DNA from: SHAN690 sp023262195 | GTDB taxonomy: Bacteria; Bacteroidota; Bacteroidia; Flavobacteriales_G; Salibacteraceae | Direction: 5' to 3' | NCBI GenBank assembly: GCA_038142005.1 | Contig: JAYQJE010000005.1 | Span: 1 to 64,000 of the forward strand | DNA: 64,000 nt | Part shown: in pieces, positions 26,667-36,527 of the stretch | Position numbering within the stretch: the first letter of the stretch is position 1 | Layout of the letters: every line of letters begins with the position of its first letter | The notes under the pieces: generated by a model | What the model was told of the DNA's origin: nothing | Database searches by the model: none | Seen by the model: the letters and a program-made list of their open reading frames with translations, nothing else | Program-made: the position numbers and the translations under genes

Positions 26667-27706
26667 TCGACCAATTGTTTTTTGGCGAACTGAATGGATT
26701 CTACTAGAAGCGATTCTTCAATGGGTTTACCTATGATGGGTTTGCCTATGTCTTCAACGAGTGAACATACAATGGCTCCGTTCTTATTTTTCTTATCCTG
26801 CCTCATCAATTCAAGATAAGATTCCGCTTCTGCAAAACAGTCTTTATTCAAAGACAAGTGTTTTAAAATCAAGACTTCTAGCTGATGTAAGTTTTTGGCG
26901 CTAAGGCCAACAAGTTTGTTTGAAATCCATGCTTCTGCAAGCATTCCAAACGCTATCGCCTCACCGTGATAGAGATTTTGTTTGATCTCGGCTGCATAGG
27001 CTTCCACGGCATGACCGACCGTATGCCCAAAATTGAGTGCTTGTCGAATACCCGATTCTTTAAAATCTTGATTTACAATGTTTTGCTTCACTTTCATGGA
27101 CTGCACAAGAGGCAACTGCCCTTTGATATCAAAATCTTGGGATTGGATCATGTTCCAGAGCTCAGCGTCACCAATCATGGCATGTTTTACCGTTTCAAAC
27201 AAACCACTGGCCAGCTGAGGGTAGGGCAGACTGTTGAGAAAATTTGCATCGAGAACAATGGCTTCAGGCAGATGGAAGGTCCCAATTTGGTTTTTGATAC
27301 CATGATAGTTGACCCCAGTTTTACCACCGATGGCAGCATCGCACATGGCCAGATTAGTGGTTGGGAAGTAGATGCTTCTAATACCGCGTTTATATGTGCT
27401 TGCCACAAATCCGGCTAAATCTGTGACCATGCCTCCACCAACAGCCACTATTACTGCATTACGATCGATATGGTTCGTAAGAAGCCAACTCCAAAGCTTA
27501 GAAGCTTCATCAAGATTCTTATTTCCTTCTCCGGCCGGAAGCACGTACGTTTGAACTGATTCGTTTAGATAGGTCTCAAGCACATGCGGCAAACAGTATT
27601 TTTCAGTATTGGCATCGGCAACGAGTACCAGCTTAGAAAACTGCAAATTGCTGAAGAATGAACCCCACTCCTTGGGATTTTGAATTATGACGGAATCATT
27701 GGTCAC
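26663..27706 (-). CDS. aroB: 3-dehydroquinate synthase
   Basis: Second shikimate-pathway enzyme, converting DAHP to dehydroquinate with NAD+ and a divalent metal. The 347 residues include the NAD-binding GGGMVTDLAGFVASTYKRGI, the metal/substrate region FPTTNLAMCDAAIGGKTGVNYHGIKNQIG and SGLFETVKHAMIGD, and the metal-binding RQALNFGHTVGHAVE. It overlaps aroA (4 bases) and the upstream small gene (11 bases), so aroB-aroA are co-translated with it. Intact. Confidence 0.95.
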   Translation of the reverse strand: MTNDSVIIQNPKEWGSFFSNLQFSKLVLVADANTEKYCLPHVLETYLNESVQTYVLPAGEGNKNLDEASKLWSWLLTNHIDRNAVIVAVGGGMVTDLAGFVASTYKRGIRSIYFPTTNLAMCDAAIGGKTGVNYHGIKNQIGTFHLPEAIVLDANFLNSLPYPQLASGLFETVKHAMIGDAELWNMIQSQDFDIKGQLPLVQSMKVKQNIVNQDFKESGIRQALNFGHTVGHAVEAYAAEIKQNLYHGEAIAFGMLAEAWISNKLVGLSAKNLHQLEVLILKHLSLNKDCFAEAESYLELMRQDKKNKNGAIVCSLVEDIGKPIIGKPIEESLLVESIQFAKKQLVE

Positions 27707-28094
27707 AATTGCAGTCTATTGGGTTTCTCATGTCACGCATGGTGATCAATATTCTTGAATTTCCCTTTTGCCACTCTATCTCGGCCTCGATGTGCTTATC
27801 ATCATTGGCCATTGAAATTAAATAACGGTAAGGGTCTCCTCCGGGATTTAAGCTTTTTGTCTTCCCCTCGGTCCAGAGTTCCTTCATGTAATCATCGCTC
27901 AATTTCAGACAATTTTGATAACAGTCAAGGGCTTTGCTTTCTTGAAAAATGCTGTCGTTTCTAATGTCTTCGAGTATTCTCTGACTTGGAGTCCATATAT
28001 CAAGATTGCGATCATCACTCTTTGAGAAGATCAGGTAAACGGCAATAAGGCCAAGCCCAAAGCCTGTGAAATATATGCGTAGTCTCCTAAGCAT
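27696..28094 (-). CDS. membrane-anchored protein next to obgE (DUF4258-like)
   Basis: A 132-aa protein with one N-terminal transmembrane segment (IYFTGFGLGLIAVYLIF), then SKSDDRNLDIWTPSQRILEDIRNDSIFQ and a soluble domain with KALDCYQNCLKLSDDYMKELWTEGK and IEWQKGNSRILITMRDMRNP. It ends in a Cys pair (IDCNCDQ), with two more Cys in CYQNC. The layout matches a small Bacteroidota family often next to obgE or aroB and annotated DUF4258. It overlaps both obgE (8 bases) and aroB (11 bases). Function unknown. Confidence 0.6.
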   Translation of the reverse strand: MLRRLRIYFTGFGLGLIAVYLIFSKSDDRNLDIWTPSQRILEDIRNDSIFQESKALDCYQNCLKLSDDYMKELWTEGKTKSLNPGGDPYRYLISMANDDKHIEAEIEWQKGNSRILITMRDMRNPIDCNCDQ

Positions 28095-29106
28095 TCTGGT
28101 TGTTTAGATTCATCCATAGCAAATCCTTGAGTTTATCAAGGTTTTGATTAGTCACTGAAGAGATGAATAAATGCGGTAAATCTCCAGGGAAGGTATTGGC
28201 GATCATTTCTTTCAATTCTTCGTCAAGCATGTCTGCTTTAGAAACAACTACAAGCCGCTCTTTGTGCATGAGTTCTGGGTTGAATTTTTCCAGTTCGCTT
28301 TCGAGCACATTGTATTCTACCAAGTGATCTTTACTGTCTGCAGGAATCAGGAAAAGCAACAGAGAGTTACGCTCAATATGCCTCAGAAACACATGGCCAA
28401 GACCTTTGCCTTCGCTCGCGCCTTCAATAATTCCAGGAATATCGGCCATTACAAATGAGCGGTCGTCTCGATACGACACAATACCTAGATTGGGCTTAAG
28501 TGTGGTAAATGCATAGTCAGCAATCTCGGGCTTGGCAGCCGTTATGGAACTTAAGAGGGTGCTTTTGCCCGCGTTTGGAAATCCTACCAAACCAACATCC
28601 GCAAGCAACTTGAGTTCTAGTATGTACCAATCTTGTTTGCCTTCAATACCCGGCTGGGCGAAACGAGGAGTTTGCTGTGTTGAGTTTTTGAAATGCCAGT
28701 TTCCAAGACCTCCTTGACCACCTTCGGCAAGTATTTTTTGTTCCCCTTGTTCGGTAAGCTCGAAAATCTGTTCCCCTGTTTCCGCATTTTTAATTACGGT
28801 ACCAAGCGGGACTTTAAGCACAACATCATTTCCAGATTTACCCGTTGAGCGTTGTTTACCACCAGGTTTACCATGGTCTGCTTTGATGTGTTTCTGGTAC
28901 TTTAGGTGCAATAAAGTCCAAAGTTGGCTGTCGGCTTCCAAAATGATATGGCCACCTCGGCCGCCATCACCTCCGTCAGGTCCGCCTTTAGCTACATGCT
29001 TCTCTCTTCTAAAATGGATTGATCCTGCACCACCATCTCCACTGGCGCAAAAGATTTTTACATAGTCTACGAAGTTTGAGGATTGCTCTTTCCGATTCTT
29101 AGACAT
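28087..29106 (-). CDS. obgE: GTPase ObgE/CgtA
   Basis: Essential ribosome-assembly and stress GTPase. Residues 1-165 form the glycine-rich Obg fold (FCASGDGGAGSIHFRREKHVAKGGPDGGDGG...GHIILEAD, KADHGKPGGKQRSTGKSG). The G domain follows with P-loop GFPNAGKSTL, the switch region YAFTTLKPNLG, DIPGIIEGASEGKGLGHVFLRHIER and VSKADML. At 339 residues it lacks the long C-terminal extension of some bacteria, as usual in Bacteroidota. It lies 11 bases downstream of adk and overlaps the small membrane-protein gene. Confidence 0.95.
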   Translation of the reverse strand: MSKNRKEQSSNFVDYVKIFCASGDGGAGSIHFRREKHVAKGGPDGGDGGRGGHIILEADSQLWTLLHLKYQKHIKADHGKPGGKQRSTGKSGNDVVLKVPLGTVIKNAETGEQIFELTEQGEQKILAEGGQGGLGNWHFKNSTQQTPRFAQPGIEGKQDWYILELKLLADVGLVGFPNAGKSTLLSSITAAKPEIADYAFTTLKPNLGIVSYRDDRSFVMADIPGIIEGASEGKGLGHVFLRHIERNSLLLFLIPADSKDHLVEYNVLESELEKFNPELMHKERLVVVSKADMLDEELKEMIANTFPGDLPHLFISSVTNQNLDKLKDLLWMNLNNQNA

Positions 29107-29117
29107 TTATCATGGTA

Positions 29118-29690
29118 TTAAGCGTGCGCTTGAACCGCATCACAGAGCCGCTCGAAGATATCTTCGATGGATCCAATACCATTTACGCCAATGTATTTGT
29201 TCTGTGCTTTGTAATAATCTGCCACGGGTGCTGTCTGCTGTTTGTATACATCGATCCTGTTTTGAATAATGGCTGGATCAGCATCGTCTGGTCGGCCGCT
29301 AACAATGGCTCTGTTCTTTAATCGCTCGCGCAATTCATCTTCCTCTACTTCTAAGGCTAAAGCAATGGTGATAGACGTTCCCTTGGTTTTAAGAAATTTA
29401 TCTAAGGCCTCTGCTTGCGCCTCTGTGCGTGGAAATCCATCATAGATTACGCCATCTGCATTTGGGTGTTTTGCCACCTCGCTTTCAAGAATATTAATGG
29501 TAATATCATCTGGTACAAGGTTGCCTTTATCAGAATAGCTTTTAGCAAGTTTTGCTAAATCCGATTCAGGATCTAGCGCTCTAAAAACATCACCTGTAGA
29601 TATATGTACAAGGCCAAACTTCTCTTTTAATCGAATGCTCTGTGTGCCTTTACCCGCACCTGGAGGGCCAAAAATTACTATGTTAATCAT
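29118..29690 (-). CDS. adk: adenylate kinase
   Basis: Interconverts AMP + ATP and 2 ADP. The P-loop GPPGAGKGTQ occupies residues 8-17, the AMP-binding STGDVFRALD and YDGFPRTEAQAEAL follow, and the short LID reads NRAIVSGRPDDADPAII. At 190 aa it is the short-LID type without a zinc-binding insert, typical for this phylum. One base separates it from hpt upstream and 11 from obgE downstream, giving an hpt-adk-obgE order. Confidence 0.95.
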   Translation of the reverse strand: MINIVIFGPPGAGKGTQSIRLKEKFGLVHISTGDVFRALDPESDLAKLAKSYSDKGNLVPDDITINILESEVAKHPNADGVIYDGFPRTEAQAEALDKFLKTKGTSITIALALEVEEDELRERLKNRAIVSGRPDDADPAIIQNRIDVYKQQTAPVADYYKAQNKYIGVNGIGSIEDIFERLCDAVQAHA

Positions 29691-29691
29691 G

Positions 29692-30222
29692 TTAGTCGTT
29701 TAAGATGTAGACTTCGGGAATGTTTCTACCATAACCATCGTAGTCTAGGCCATAGCCTAACAAAAACTTGTTTTTTACTTCGAAGCAAACATAATCAATA
29801 GGGTGCGAGTGCTGGTAAGCTTTACGCTTAAAAAGCAGGGTGCAAATTTGCACGCTTCGTGGATTGAATTTCTCCAAATAATCAAGCAGTGCATTTAAGG
29901 TATTGCCCGTGTCTACAATGTCTTCGACAATAATCACATCTCTATCCTGCAAAATCAAATCTCCGGTATGTTGAAAACTTACCTTACCTGTAGATTGCAT
30001 TCCTTCATATGAGGCAGCTTTAACAAACCCGATTTCACAGGGTGCACTAAACTCTTTCATGAGATCAGAAAAGAACATGAATGAACCATTAAGTACCCCA
30101 AGAAAATAGGGAGTATTTTCTGAGTGCGAAACCATGAGTTCGCGTCCTACGCGTTTCACCTCAAGATCGATCGCATTGCGATTTAAGTACGAAACGAAGG
30201 TTTTATCTCTAACAGTGATCAT
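29692..30222 (-). CDS. hpt: hypoxanthine phosphoribosyltransferase
   Basis: Purine salvage enzyme making IMP/GMP from hypoxanthine/guanine and PRPP. The 176-aa protein contains GVLNGSFMFFSDLM, the PRPP signature VIIVEDIVDTGNTL (about residues 97-110), and the purine-binding segment YVCFEVKNKFLLGYGLDYDGYGRNIPEVY. Length and motif order are those of Hpt. It is first in the hpt-adk-obgE gene row. Confidence 0.93.
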   Translation of the reverse strand: MITVRDKTFVSYLNRNAIDLEVKRVGRELMVSHSENTPYFLGVLNGSFMFFSDLMKEFSAPCEIGFVKAASYEGMQSTGKVSFQHTGDLILQDRDVIIVEDIVDTGNTLNALLDYLEKFNPRSVQICTLLFKRKAYQHSHPIDYVCFEVKNKFLLGYGLDYDGYGRNIPEVYILND

Positions 30223-30253
30223 TGGGATTAATAGCTTGTTGGTGGCGGGTTTG

Positions 30254-31012
30254 CTATGCCTGTTCTCGATGAATATAGTGACTGTTGGCCTGTGCTACAC
30301 TAGTCATGACTACATCATTAATGCATAGGTGCGCTGGCAGGGTGGTGGTATAAAACGTAACCTCCGCAATGTCCTCAGCGGTCATGGGTTTATACCCATT
30401 ATATGCGGCTTTTGCCTTGGTTTCATCACCATGAAAGCGCACGATGCTGAACTCTGTTTCGGCCGCGCCAGGTGCGATTTGTGTGACCTTAACGCCATGC
30501 GTTAGTAGATCAATCCTCATAGACTTAGTGATGGCGTCAACCGCATGTTTCGAGGCACAATACACGTTGCCTTTTTGATACACTTCTTTACCGGCTGTGC
30601 TACCAATATTGATGATGTGACCTTCACTGCGATCTACCATTTTTGGGATGATTTGATTGGAAACGTAGAGTAGTCCTTTCACATTCGTGTCAATCATCTT
30701 ATCCCAATCTTCAGTATCACCATCTTGGATTAAATCAAGACCACTCGCAAGACCGGCATTGTTTATCAAGACATCTATAGTTTTATCACCCAAGCTTTCA
30801 ATACTTTCAGTAACCGCAGCCTTATTTCGAACATCAAAACAAAGTGCGGTTACCGCATTTCCATAGGAATCCATGATTTCCTGGGCCAATTGATTCAGCC
30901 GTTCTTCACGTCTTCCTGTGATAATAAGGTCGTATCCTTCTTTCGCAAACTTGATGGCGATGGCTTTACCGAATCCTGACGTTGCTCCTGTTATCAAAGC
31001 GCATTTACTCAT
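30254..31012 (-). CDS. short-chain dehydrogenase (YdfG-like)
   Basis: A 252-aa classical SDR. The cofactor loop is TGATSGFGKAIA with a basic TGRREERL after beta-2, indicating NADPH preference. NNAGLAS, the catalytic Ser region IINIGSTAGKEVY and YCASKH (Tyr-x-x-x-Lys) are in place. The C-terminal PMTAEDIAEVTFYTTTLPAHLCINDVVM resembles the L-allo-threonine/serine 3-hydroxy acid dehydrogenase YdfG group. Substrate cannot be fixed from sequence. The gene is followed by a 30-base gap to hpt on the same strand. Confidence 0.85.
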   Translation of the reverse strand: MSKCALITGATSGFGKAIAIKFAKEGYDLIITGRREERLNQLAQEIMDSYGNAVTALCFDVRNKAAVTESIESLGDKTIDVLINNAGLASGLDLIQDGDTEDWDKMIDTNVKGLLYVSNQIIPKMVDRSEGHIINIGSTAGKEVYQKGNVYCASKHAVDAITKSMRIDLLTHGVKVTQIAPGAAETEFSIVRFHGDETKAKAAYNGYKPMTAEDIAEVTFYTTTLPAHLCINDVVMTSVAQANSHYIHREQA

Positions 31013-31076
31013 ACCGCAAACTTGCTAATTCCACATCAATTATTGGCATAATCGATGGAAGGCTTATTTTGTCACC

Positions 31077-32443
31077 ATGATTTATACCTTGATGCGTCCT
31101 TTGGTATCTGTTGGACTCAGGTCTTATTTTAAAAGGATTCTGTAATTGGAAGGGGTAAACTTGATTCAGATAGAACACTTTTTGTCTGCAATCATCCGAG
31201 TGCCCTGTTTGATCCGATTTTGGTGGCGATACTCACAAAAAAGCCGCTTAACTTTTTGGCTGGTGCCGAATGGTTTGGCAAAGGAGTTCAGAAGTGGTTT
31301 TTTGAGAACCAGTTTAACATGATACCGGTTTATCGCCCATGGTTGGCTCAAGGAAAAGATCAAGCTAAGGCTCAAGTCAAAAATGAAGATATGTTTAGAG
31401 CCTGTTATGAAGCACTAAAGCAAGGTAAGCGTATCATCATATTTCCTGAGGCAAGCAGCGTCACAGTGCCCTGGATTAGGGAGATTAAGACTGGAGCTGC
31501 CCGAATAAAACGGGGTGCAGATGACCACGCTCCAGAATATGAAAGAGTAAAAATTATCCCCATTGGATTGAATTACACAAATCCACACCGTTTTCAAACT
31601 GGAGTCACGGTAAAAGTTGGTGACCCCATAGTTTTTGATGATTTGCTTATTGCTTACTCAGACGAAAAAGAGCTGGTAAACCAAATGACGGAGAGGATTC
31701 GCGAGAAGATGGGAGATTGCTTGCTCTACCCAGAGAATGCGGAGGCATTTGAGTTTATTAGGGACGTGAAAAAACTAATGACTGAAACCCTCAAATCTGA
31801 ACTTGGCGTTGCCGAAGGTGACCTTGATGGGGAGTTTAGAATTCGGAAGGCCATTGTTTATGAAATAGAAAAAAAGCTGCAGAATTCACCTGACAAGATG
31901 GGTGACCTACCTAGTCGATTGCGGTCATACATTCAACGATTTGAGGGACTTGGCTTTAGGCAATACAACCCTTTTCAAGAGCGGCTGCTTCACTTCATAT
32001 TTAAGCTTTTTGGGCTTATTCTCGGTTTGCCGATGTTCCTTATTGGAGCCATCGCCAATTTGTTACCCTTCTTGGGCACACGATTTATTTACAAGAGGTT
32101 TTTTCTACCAAAAGTCACCGTGAAAGATGCTCAAGGACAGCTCAATTCAGCCTTCGCGGGCTCACTAGGGTTTGGCGTAGGGCTGTTATTCTACCTTGTG
32201 TGGTATATTCTCCTTTGGATATTTCTCTCTGGTTTTATGCCATGGTGGTTTGCGCTTATACTCCTTGCACTATTTGGATATTCTGGCGGAAGGTTTGCAC
32301 TCGTTTACTATAAGTGGTTTGTTCAGTGCAAAAAGTATGTGCGTTGGCACTGGCTCAAAGCATCCAACAAGGAAGCCCTTGAAGACCTCCTAAGTGAGCG
32401 TGCCAGTTTAATCGAGGAGCTGTTGGCGAAAAGGTCAAACTAA
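31077..32443 (+). CDS. lysophospholipid acyltransferase-like membrane protein (frameshift near 31134)
   Basis: ATG 31077 gives MIYTLMRPLVSVGLRSYF. One surplus base in the A4 run near 31131-31134 breaks the frame; removing it gives KKDSVIGRGKLDSDRTLFVCNHPSALFDPILVAIL. This supplies the PlsC-type acceptor motif NHPSALFD (NHx4D), which would otherwise be missing. Further blocks are MIPVYRPW, IIIFPEASSV and RVKIIPIGLNYTNP. The C-terminus carries two to three transmembrane segments (LFGLILGLPMFLIGAIANLLPFLG, LGFGVGLLFYLVWYILLWIFL). At about 455 aa it belongs to the long 1-acyl-glycerol-3-phosphate acyltransferase-like group. It diverges from the SDR gene. Confidence 0.8.
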
Positions 32444-32537
32444 ATCAAACTGGATTTTGATGGAGCTGCTTGTATAAAGAAGTCCATTCTCATTTTGGCG
32501 AAGAAAGCTTAGGGCTTCAACAGTTTTACCTGCGCAT

Positions 32538-33239
32538 TTATTTAGAGATACGGAAGACTTCATTAAAAGCAGTACGAACAAGGTTTTTCACCGCCTCTAT
32601 ATCTTGCTTAGCCGACAGTTCTTTTTCCAAACTGGTCACGCCTTTATCTTCAATTCCACAAGGGATTATATGGTCGAAGTAACCAAGATCAGTGTTGATG
32701 TTAAACGCAAATCCATGCATGGTTACATACCTGCTGGCCTTCACACCGATCGCGCAAATCTTTCGGGCAGCATCTGTATCACTATCGAGCCAGACTCCGC
32801 TTGCATCCGATATACGATCGCCTTTCAGTCCAAATTGATCAATCACATTGATGATGGCTTGTTCAATGTTCCATATGTATTCGCGTACCCCGATATTAAA
32901 CTGTTCTAAATCAAAAATGGGATAACCCACAATTTGTCCTGGACCGTGGTATGTGATGTCACCACCGCGGGAAGTCTTATAAAACTCGGCACCTACCGTT
33001 TCTGGGTTCTGTTTGATGTTTGATTCATCCCCAGACTTACCCAAAGTATAGACAGGATTATGCTCAACAAAAATGAGGGTACTTAATTCATGATGTACGC
33101 CTTGTCGTTTAACATCGAGTATGGCTTTGAACTGCTCCTCTTGGATTTTTAAAGCGTCTCCATAACCCAGACGACCGAGGTCAAGTGTCTTAAACTGCTC
33201 GCTGTTACTCAAAAAATTCACTTTTAGTGCTGTCTGCAA
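32538..33239 (-). CDS. lipB: octanoyl-[ACP]:protein N-octanoyltransferase
   Basis: Transfers octanoate from ACP to lipoyl domains. Signature blocks are LGRLGYGDALKIQEEQF, HNPVYTLGKSG, SRGGDITYHGPGQIVGYPIFDL, the catalytic Cys/Lys region KICAIGVKASRYVTMHGFAFNIN and FDHIIPCGIEDKGVTSL. The 233 residues are usual. The start at 33239 overlaps the upstream lipoprotein gene by 35 bases, so a slightly later start is possible, although the first conserved block begins only about 20 residues in. Confidence 0.93.
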   Translation of the reverse strand: MQTALKVNFLSNSEQFKTLDLGRLGYGDALKIQEEQFKAILDVKRQGVHHELSTLIFVEHNPVYTLGKSGDESNIKQNPETVGAEFYKTSRGGDITYHGPGQIVGYPIFDLEQFNIGVREYIWNIEQAIINVIDQFGLKGDRISDASGVWLDSDTDAARKICAIGVKASRYVTMHGFAFNINTDLGYFDHIIPCGIEDKGVTSLEKELSAKQDIEAVKNLVRTAFNEVFRISK

Positions 33240-34005
33240 CGAAACTGAAATTTCGATAATTTCTCATCCAACCGATGTTATCGGTCATATAAATATTTAC
33301 ATCGTATGATTCCCCTTGAACCAGCTTTGGGGCAAATATTTCAGGAGTAAAATCATGGGTTACGTTTCGGAGATTGTGAAATAGGAATGCGGGGTCAGAG
33401 GTAACCACCGCACAAAATGTTTTACCTGTGGCATCCGCCATCTCAATAAGATTATCATCACTAGCCACGCTTGAACCCGCCCAATCAAAAAAGGCACGAC
33501 CTCCAGGCGTGGTTTCCACCGATATGTCTCTCACATTTTTGGTGTCCGTAGATTCTTGAGCGGTTCTCACGCGCACGGTTCGGGTGAGAAATGCGGTGTC
33601 ATTTGCGGTGTATAGAACTCTAATCAAGAAATCTTCGTTTTGCTGTTGTTGCTTTAGAAGAATGTTTGTGAATAATCCTTGGAATTCAGGTTCTGTTTTA
33701 AGATCGACTTTTTGAAATAGTGCTAGGCTATCAGGGTAGGCTATGCTATCATTTCGGTAAATCTTCACGTTGGTCATGTTGTCGTGAGACTGAAATCTGA
33801 GGTGTACGTCATATTGGTCTGTTTCTCTTTCAAAATTTGGATGGTTACCAGCATGTGCATATATCGTATCGATTAATACTTTGTCATTCTGGAGAAGCAC
33901 AGATTCAAGATGCTCTGGAGTAGGAGAGGGGTCGATTATTGGGTCTTTTTCGCACCCGAAGAATCCTATAGCGATGAACATGAATATGTATTTGGTTATC
34001 CTCAA
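33205..34005 (-). CDS. lipoprotein paired with a TonB-dependent receptor
   Basis: A 266-aa protein with lipobox IGFFGC at residues 13-18, so it is lipid-anchored. The mature part, CEKDPIIDPSPTPEHL..., contains two Ig/FN3-like beta regions (DQYDVHLRFQSHDNMTNVKIYRND and ISVETTPGGRAFFDWAGSS). It overlaps the TonB receptor gene stop by 4 bases. Such lipoprotein/receptor pairs in Bacteroidota usually serve uptake of one substrate, but this protein is not SusD-like. Its ligand is unknown. Confidence 0.65.
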   Translation of the reverse strand: MRITKYIFMFIAIGFFGCEKDPIIDPSPTPEHLESVLLQNDKVLIDTIYAHAGNHPNFERETDQYDVHLRFQSHDNMTNVKIYRNDSIAYPDSLALFQKVDLKTEPEFQGLFTNILLKQQQQNEDFLIRVLYTANDTAFLTRTVRVRTAQESTDTKNVRDISVETTPGGRAFFDWAGSSVASDDNLIEMADATGKTFCAVVTSDPAFLFHNLRNVTHDFTPEIFAPKLVQGESYDVNIYMTDNIGWMRNYRNFSFVADSTKSEFFE

Positions 34006-36515
34006 AATTTCAAAATAAGCTTAGCATTAACCCTTCTTCCGGTGAGGTAATTTGGGACACCATATTCTATGTTTCGGGCATCTCGAATCCACAAATAACT
34101 GATCGTATTTCTAACATCCAGCAAGTTAAACACCTCCAGTGTAAACCAAGCCGATTCCAACCGATTCATAAAATCATATTTTGAAGGTTTGCCCTCTTCC
34201 TTCAGGCGAGCACCAAAGCCAATGTCCACTCTTCGATATGGTGGCATTCTAAAGACATCAAGATATCTCGTGTAGCTGGGTGGGCCAGTAGGGAGTCCCG
34301 TACCAACAATAAGGCTGAGATGCATCCTAATGAAATCGTACTTTGGTAGATAGTCCTGAAAGGTCAAAGCAAAATTCACCCTTTGGTCCGTAGGTCTGGG
34401 AATGTATCCTGGTCTCACCAAGGTGCTATCAACAGTTTCGGGATATCTAAATCTAGTTTGCACAGTTGTATCGGGGAACTCGGCATTGTAGAGATAGTAT
34501 TGGTCACCAATGATATCCTCCTCAGTTTTCATAAATGATATGCTTGCCCAAGATTCAATGCCCTTTACAAACTCACCATTGAGCTTTAAGTCTAACCCTG
34601 TGGCATATCCACGAGCGTTGTTTTCGGCATAGTATCGTATTCGAACATTGTCCAGCTCATATGGAATAATGTCTTCGAGTTGCTTGTAATATGCCTCACC
34701 CACAAACTTGAATGGGCGCTTTAGAATTTTAAAGTTGTGATCAGCTCCTAACAAATAATGGATGGATGTTTGAGCTCTAATTTGTGGATTGACTTGCCCG
34801 AACAGGTCGCGCATTTCACGATAAAACGCGGGTTGATGATAATAACCCCAACTTGCTCGAAATAGCCAATCTCTTGGTTTCCCTGCTTTACCCCAATTAG
34901 GTTTAAAGGCAAGCTGAGTTCGAGGGCTAAATGTGGTTTGACCATTCAGATCCCAATAGTGAAACCTTCCGCCTATGGTGAGATACAATTCATGAGTATC
35001 GAGGATCCAATTCCAGTTTCGTTGCAAATAGCCCATTGCACGATTGGTCTTAATGTCGTTAAAAGAGCGGATCGTCTCAAACAAGTTAACATCATTGCCT
35101 GTATAAGGAACCGAGAATCCTACCGAATCGACCATACTCCACTCTCGCAATACATCTTGAATATCATCTCTTTGGTAACGCAAACCCCAAAGCCAAGAAT
35201 GCTGGTCAGATCGGTACTCGCCTTGCAACTCAGTGGAAACTACAATGGCGTCTAAGTAGTTCCTAGCATGGTCGAGGTAAGAGCCTGTGCCGATTATAAA
35301 GGCTTCATCACCAAAAGACTCCTTGCTGAGGTCGGTTTCAAGCTCGGATAGTCTGTACGCGGCCTCAATATCAAACGTTTCACTTTCACGTGTTTGGTAA
35401 GCTGAGGTGATCCAACGTATGTTCCATTTGTAGTTGGGAGTCCAAGTCGTGGTAAATGCTCCAAAAGCCGTTTGGTAATCGTCTACTTCTTGTCCTTGAA
35501 AAAATGTATTCACCCCAATAGCACTGCTTATAGAGCCAAAAGATGACTGCTGGTCTCTGGGTGCGAATTGATATTTGTTTTGCGAGTAGTTACCCAAAAA
35601 ACTTATTTCCCAATCTGTATTGAAGGCATAGGTTAAATAAGTCTGATAATCGATGAAAAAAGGCTCATAATCTCCCTCCACATCCAAACTGTTTAAGAGG
35701 TAACGATTGGTGAAGTATCTGAAACCGTGAATTTGTGTAAAACGTTTGTTGTCAGAAGCGTTTTCTAAAGCAATGTTTGCACCCAAAAGACCTGCAGAAA
35801 CAGTGCCTGCGAGTTTTTCAGGCTTCTTGTAAGTGATGTCCAATACGCTCGACATTTTGTCTCCATATTGAGCTTCAAACCCACCAGATGAGAAGCTCAA
35901 ATCTTCCACCAAATCTCCGTTGATAAAGCTTAATCCTTCTTGCTGACCGCTTCTTACAAGGAATGGTCGATAAATCTGTATGCCATTCACATAAATGAGG
36001 TTTTCATCGAAGTTGCCACCGCGTACTGAATATTGTGAGCTTAGCTCGTTATTGGTTGCTACTCCTAGCGCTCTACTTGGAAGCAACGACTCTACGCTGC
36101 CTGTGACGGATGGATTGAGCCGCACATCACCTACTTCTATCAAGGTCATGGGGCTCTCACGCTTTCTTTCGGCCACCACATCTACACTAAAGTCATCTCT
36201 GACATTCAGCATCATGCGTGGCGAAATCGTTTTTATCTCATCAGCTTTTAGCTGTACCACTTCCATATACTGTTTCATGGTGATGTGTCTGTAGACGATG
36301 GTTACCTCTCGGTTCGCTGGTATTTCTAACGAATAGTTCCCATTGTCATCAGTAATTCCTACATAGTTTGTACCGGGAACACCCACAGTTGCGGCTGGAA
36401 GTGGTCGGTTATCCTCATCGGTTACCGTTCCGCGTACCGTAGCCATTTGAGCTAAACCTTCGCTCAAAGCAAGGAATAAGAGGAAGGTTATGGATATTGT
36501 CCTAAGCAAGTGCAA
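34002..36515 (-). CDS. TonB-dependent outer-membrane receptor
   Basis: An 837-aa outer-membrane transporter. A signal peptide (MHLLRTISITFLLFLALSEGLA) precedes a CarboxypepD_reg-like domain (ATVRGTVTDEDNRPLPAATVGV...GITDDNGNYSLEIPA, residues 25-105). The plug domain follows (ELSSQYSVRGGNFDENLIYVNGIQIYRPFLV...GGFEAQYGDKMSSVLDITYK) and then a 22-strand barrel ending in RRVNAKLILKF with terminal Phe. It lacks the long SusC linker and belongs to the shorter receptor group. It lies in an operon with an M23 peptidase and a second CarboxypepD_reg protein upstream and a lipoprotein downstream. Substrate unknown. Confidence 0.9.
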   Translation of the reverse strand: MHLLRTISITFLLFLALSEGLAQMATVRGTVTDEDNRPLPAATVGVPGTNYVGITDDNGNYSLEIPANREVTIVYRHITMKQYMEVVQLKADEIKTISPRMMLNVRDDFSVDVVAERKRESPMTLIEVGDVRLNPSVTGSVESLLPSRALGVATNNELSSQYSVRGGNFDENLIYVNGIQIYRPFLVRSGQQEGLSFINGDLVEDLSFSSGGFEAQYGDKMSSVLDITYKKPEKLAGTVSAGLLGANIALENASDNKRFTQIHGFRYFTNRYLLNSLDVEGDYEPFFIDYQTYLTYAFNTDWEISFLGNYSQNKYQFAPRDQQSSFGSISSAIGVNTFFQGQEVDDYQTAFGAFTTTWTPNYKWNIRWITSAYQTRESETFDIEAAYRLSELETDLSKESFGDEAFIIGTGSYLDHARNYLDAIVVSTELQGEYRSDQHSWLWGLRYQRDDIQDVLREWSMVDSVGFSVPYTGNDVNLFETIRSFNDIKTNRAMGYLQRNWNWILDTHELYLTIGGRFHYWDLNGQTTFSPRTQLAFKPNWGKAGKPRDWLFRASWGYYHQPAFYREMRDLFGQVNPQIRAQTSIHYLLGADHNFKILKRPFKFVGEAYYKQLEDIIPYELDNVRIRYYAENNARGYATGLDLKLNGEFVKGIESWASISFMKTEEDIIGDQYYLYNAEFPDTTVQTRFRYPETVDSTLVRPGYIPRPTDQRVNFALTFQDYLPKYDFIRMHLSLIVGTGLPTGPPSYTRYLDVFRMPPYRRVDIGFGARLKEEGKPSKYDFMNRLESAWFTLEVFNLLDVRNTISYLWIRDARNIEYGVPNYLTGRRVNAKLILKF

Positions 36516-36527
36516 CCGAAGCAGCTG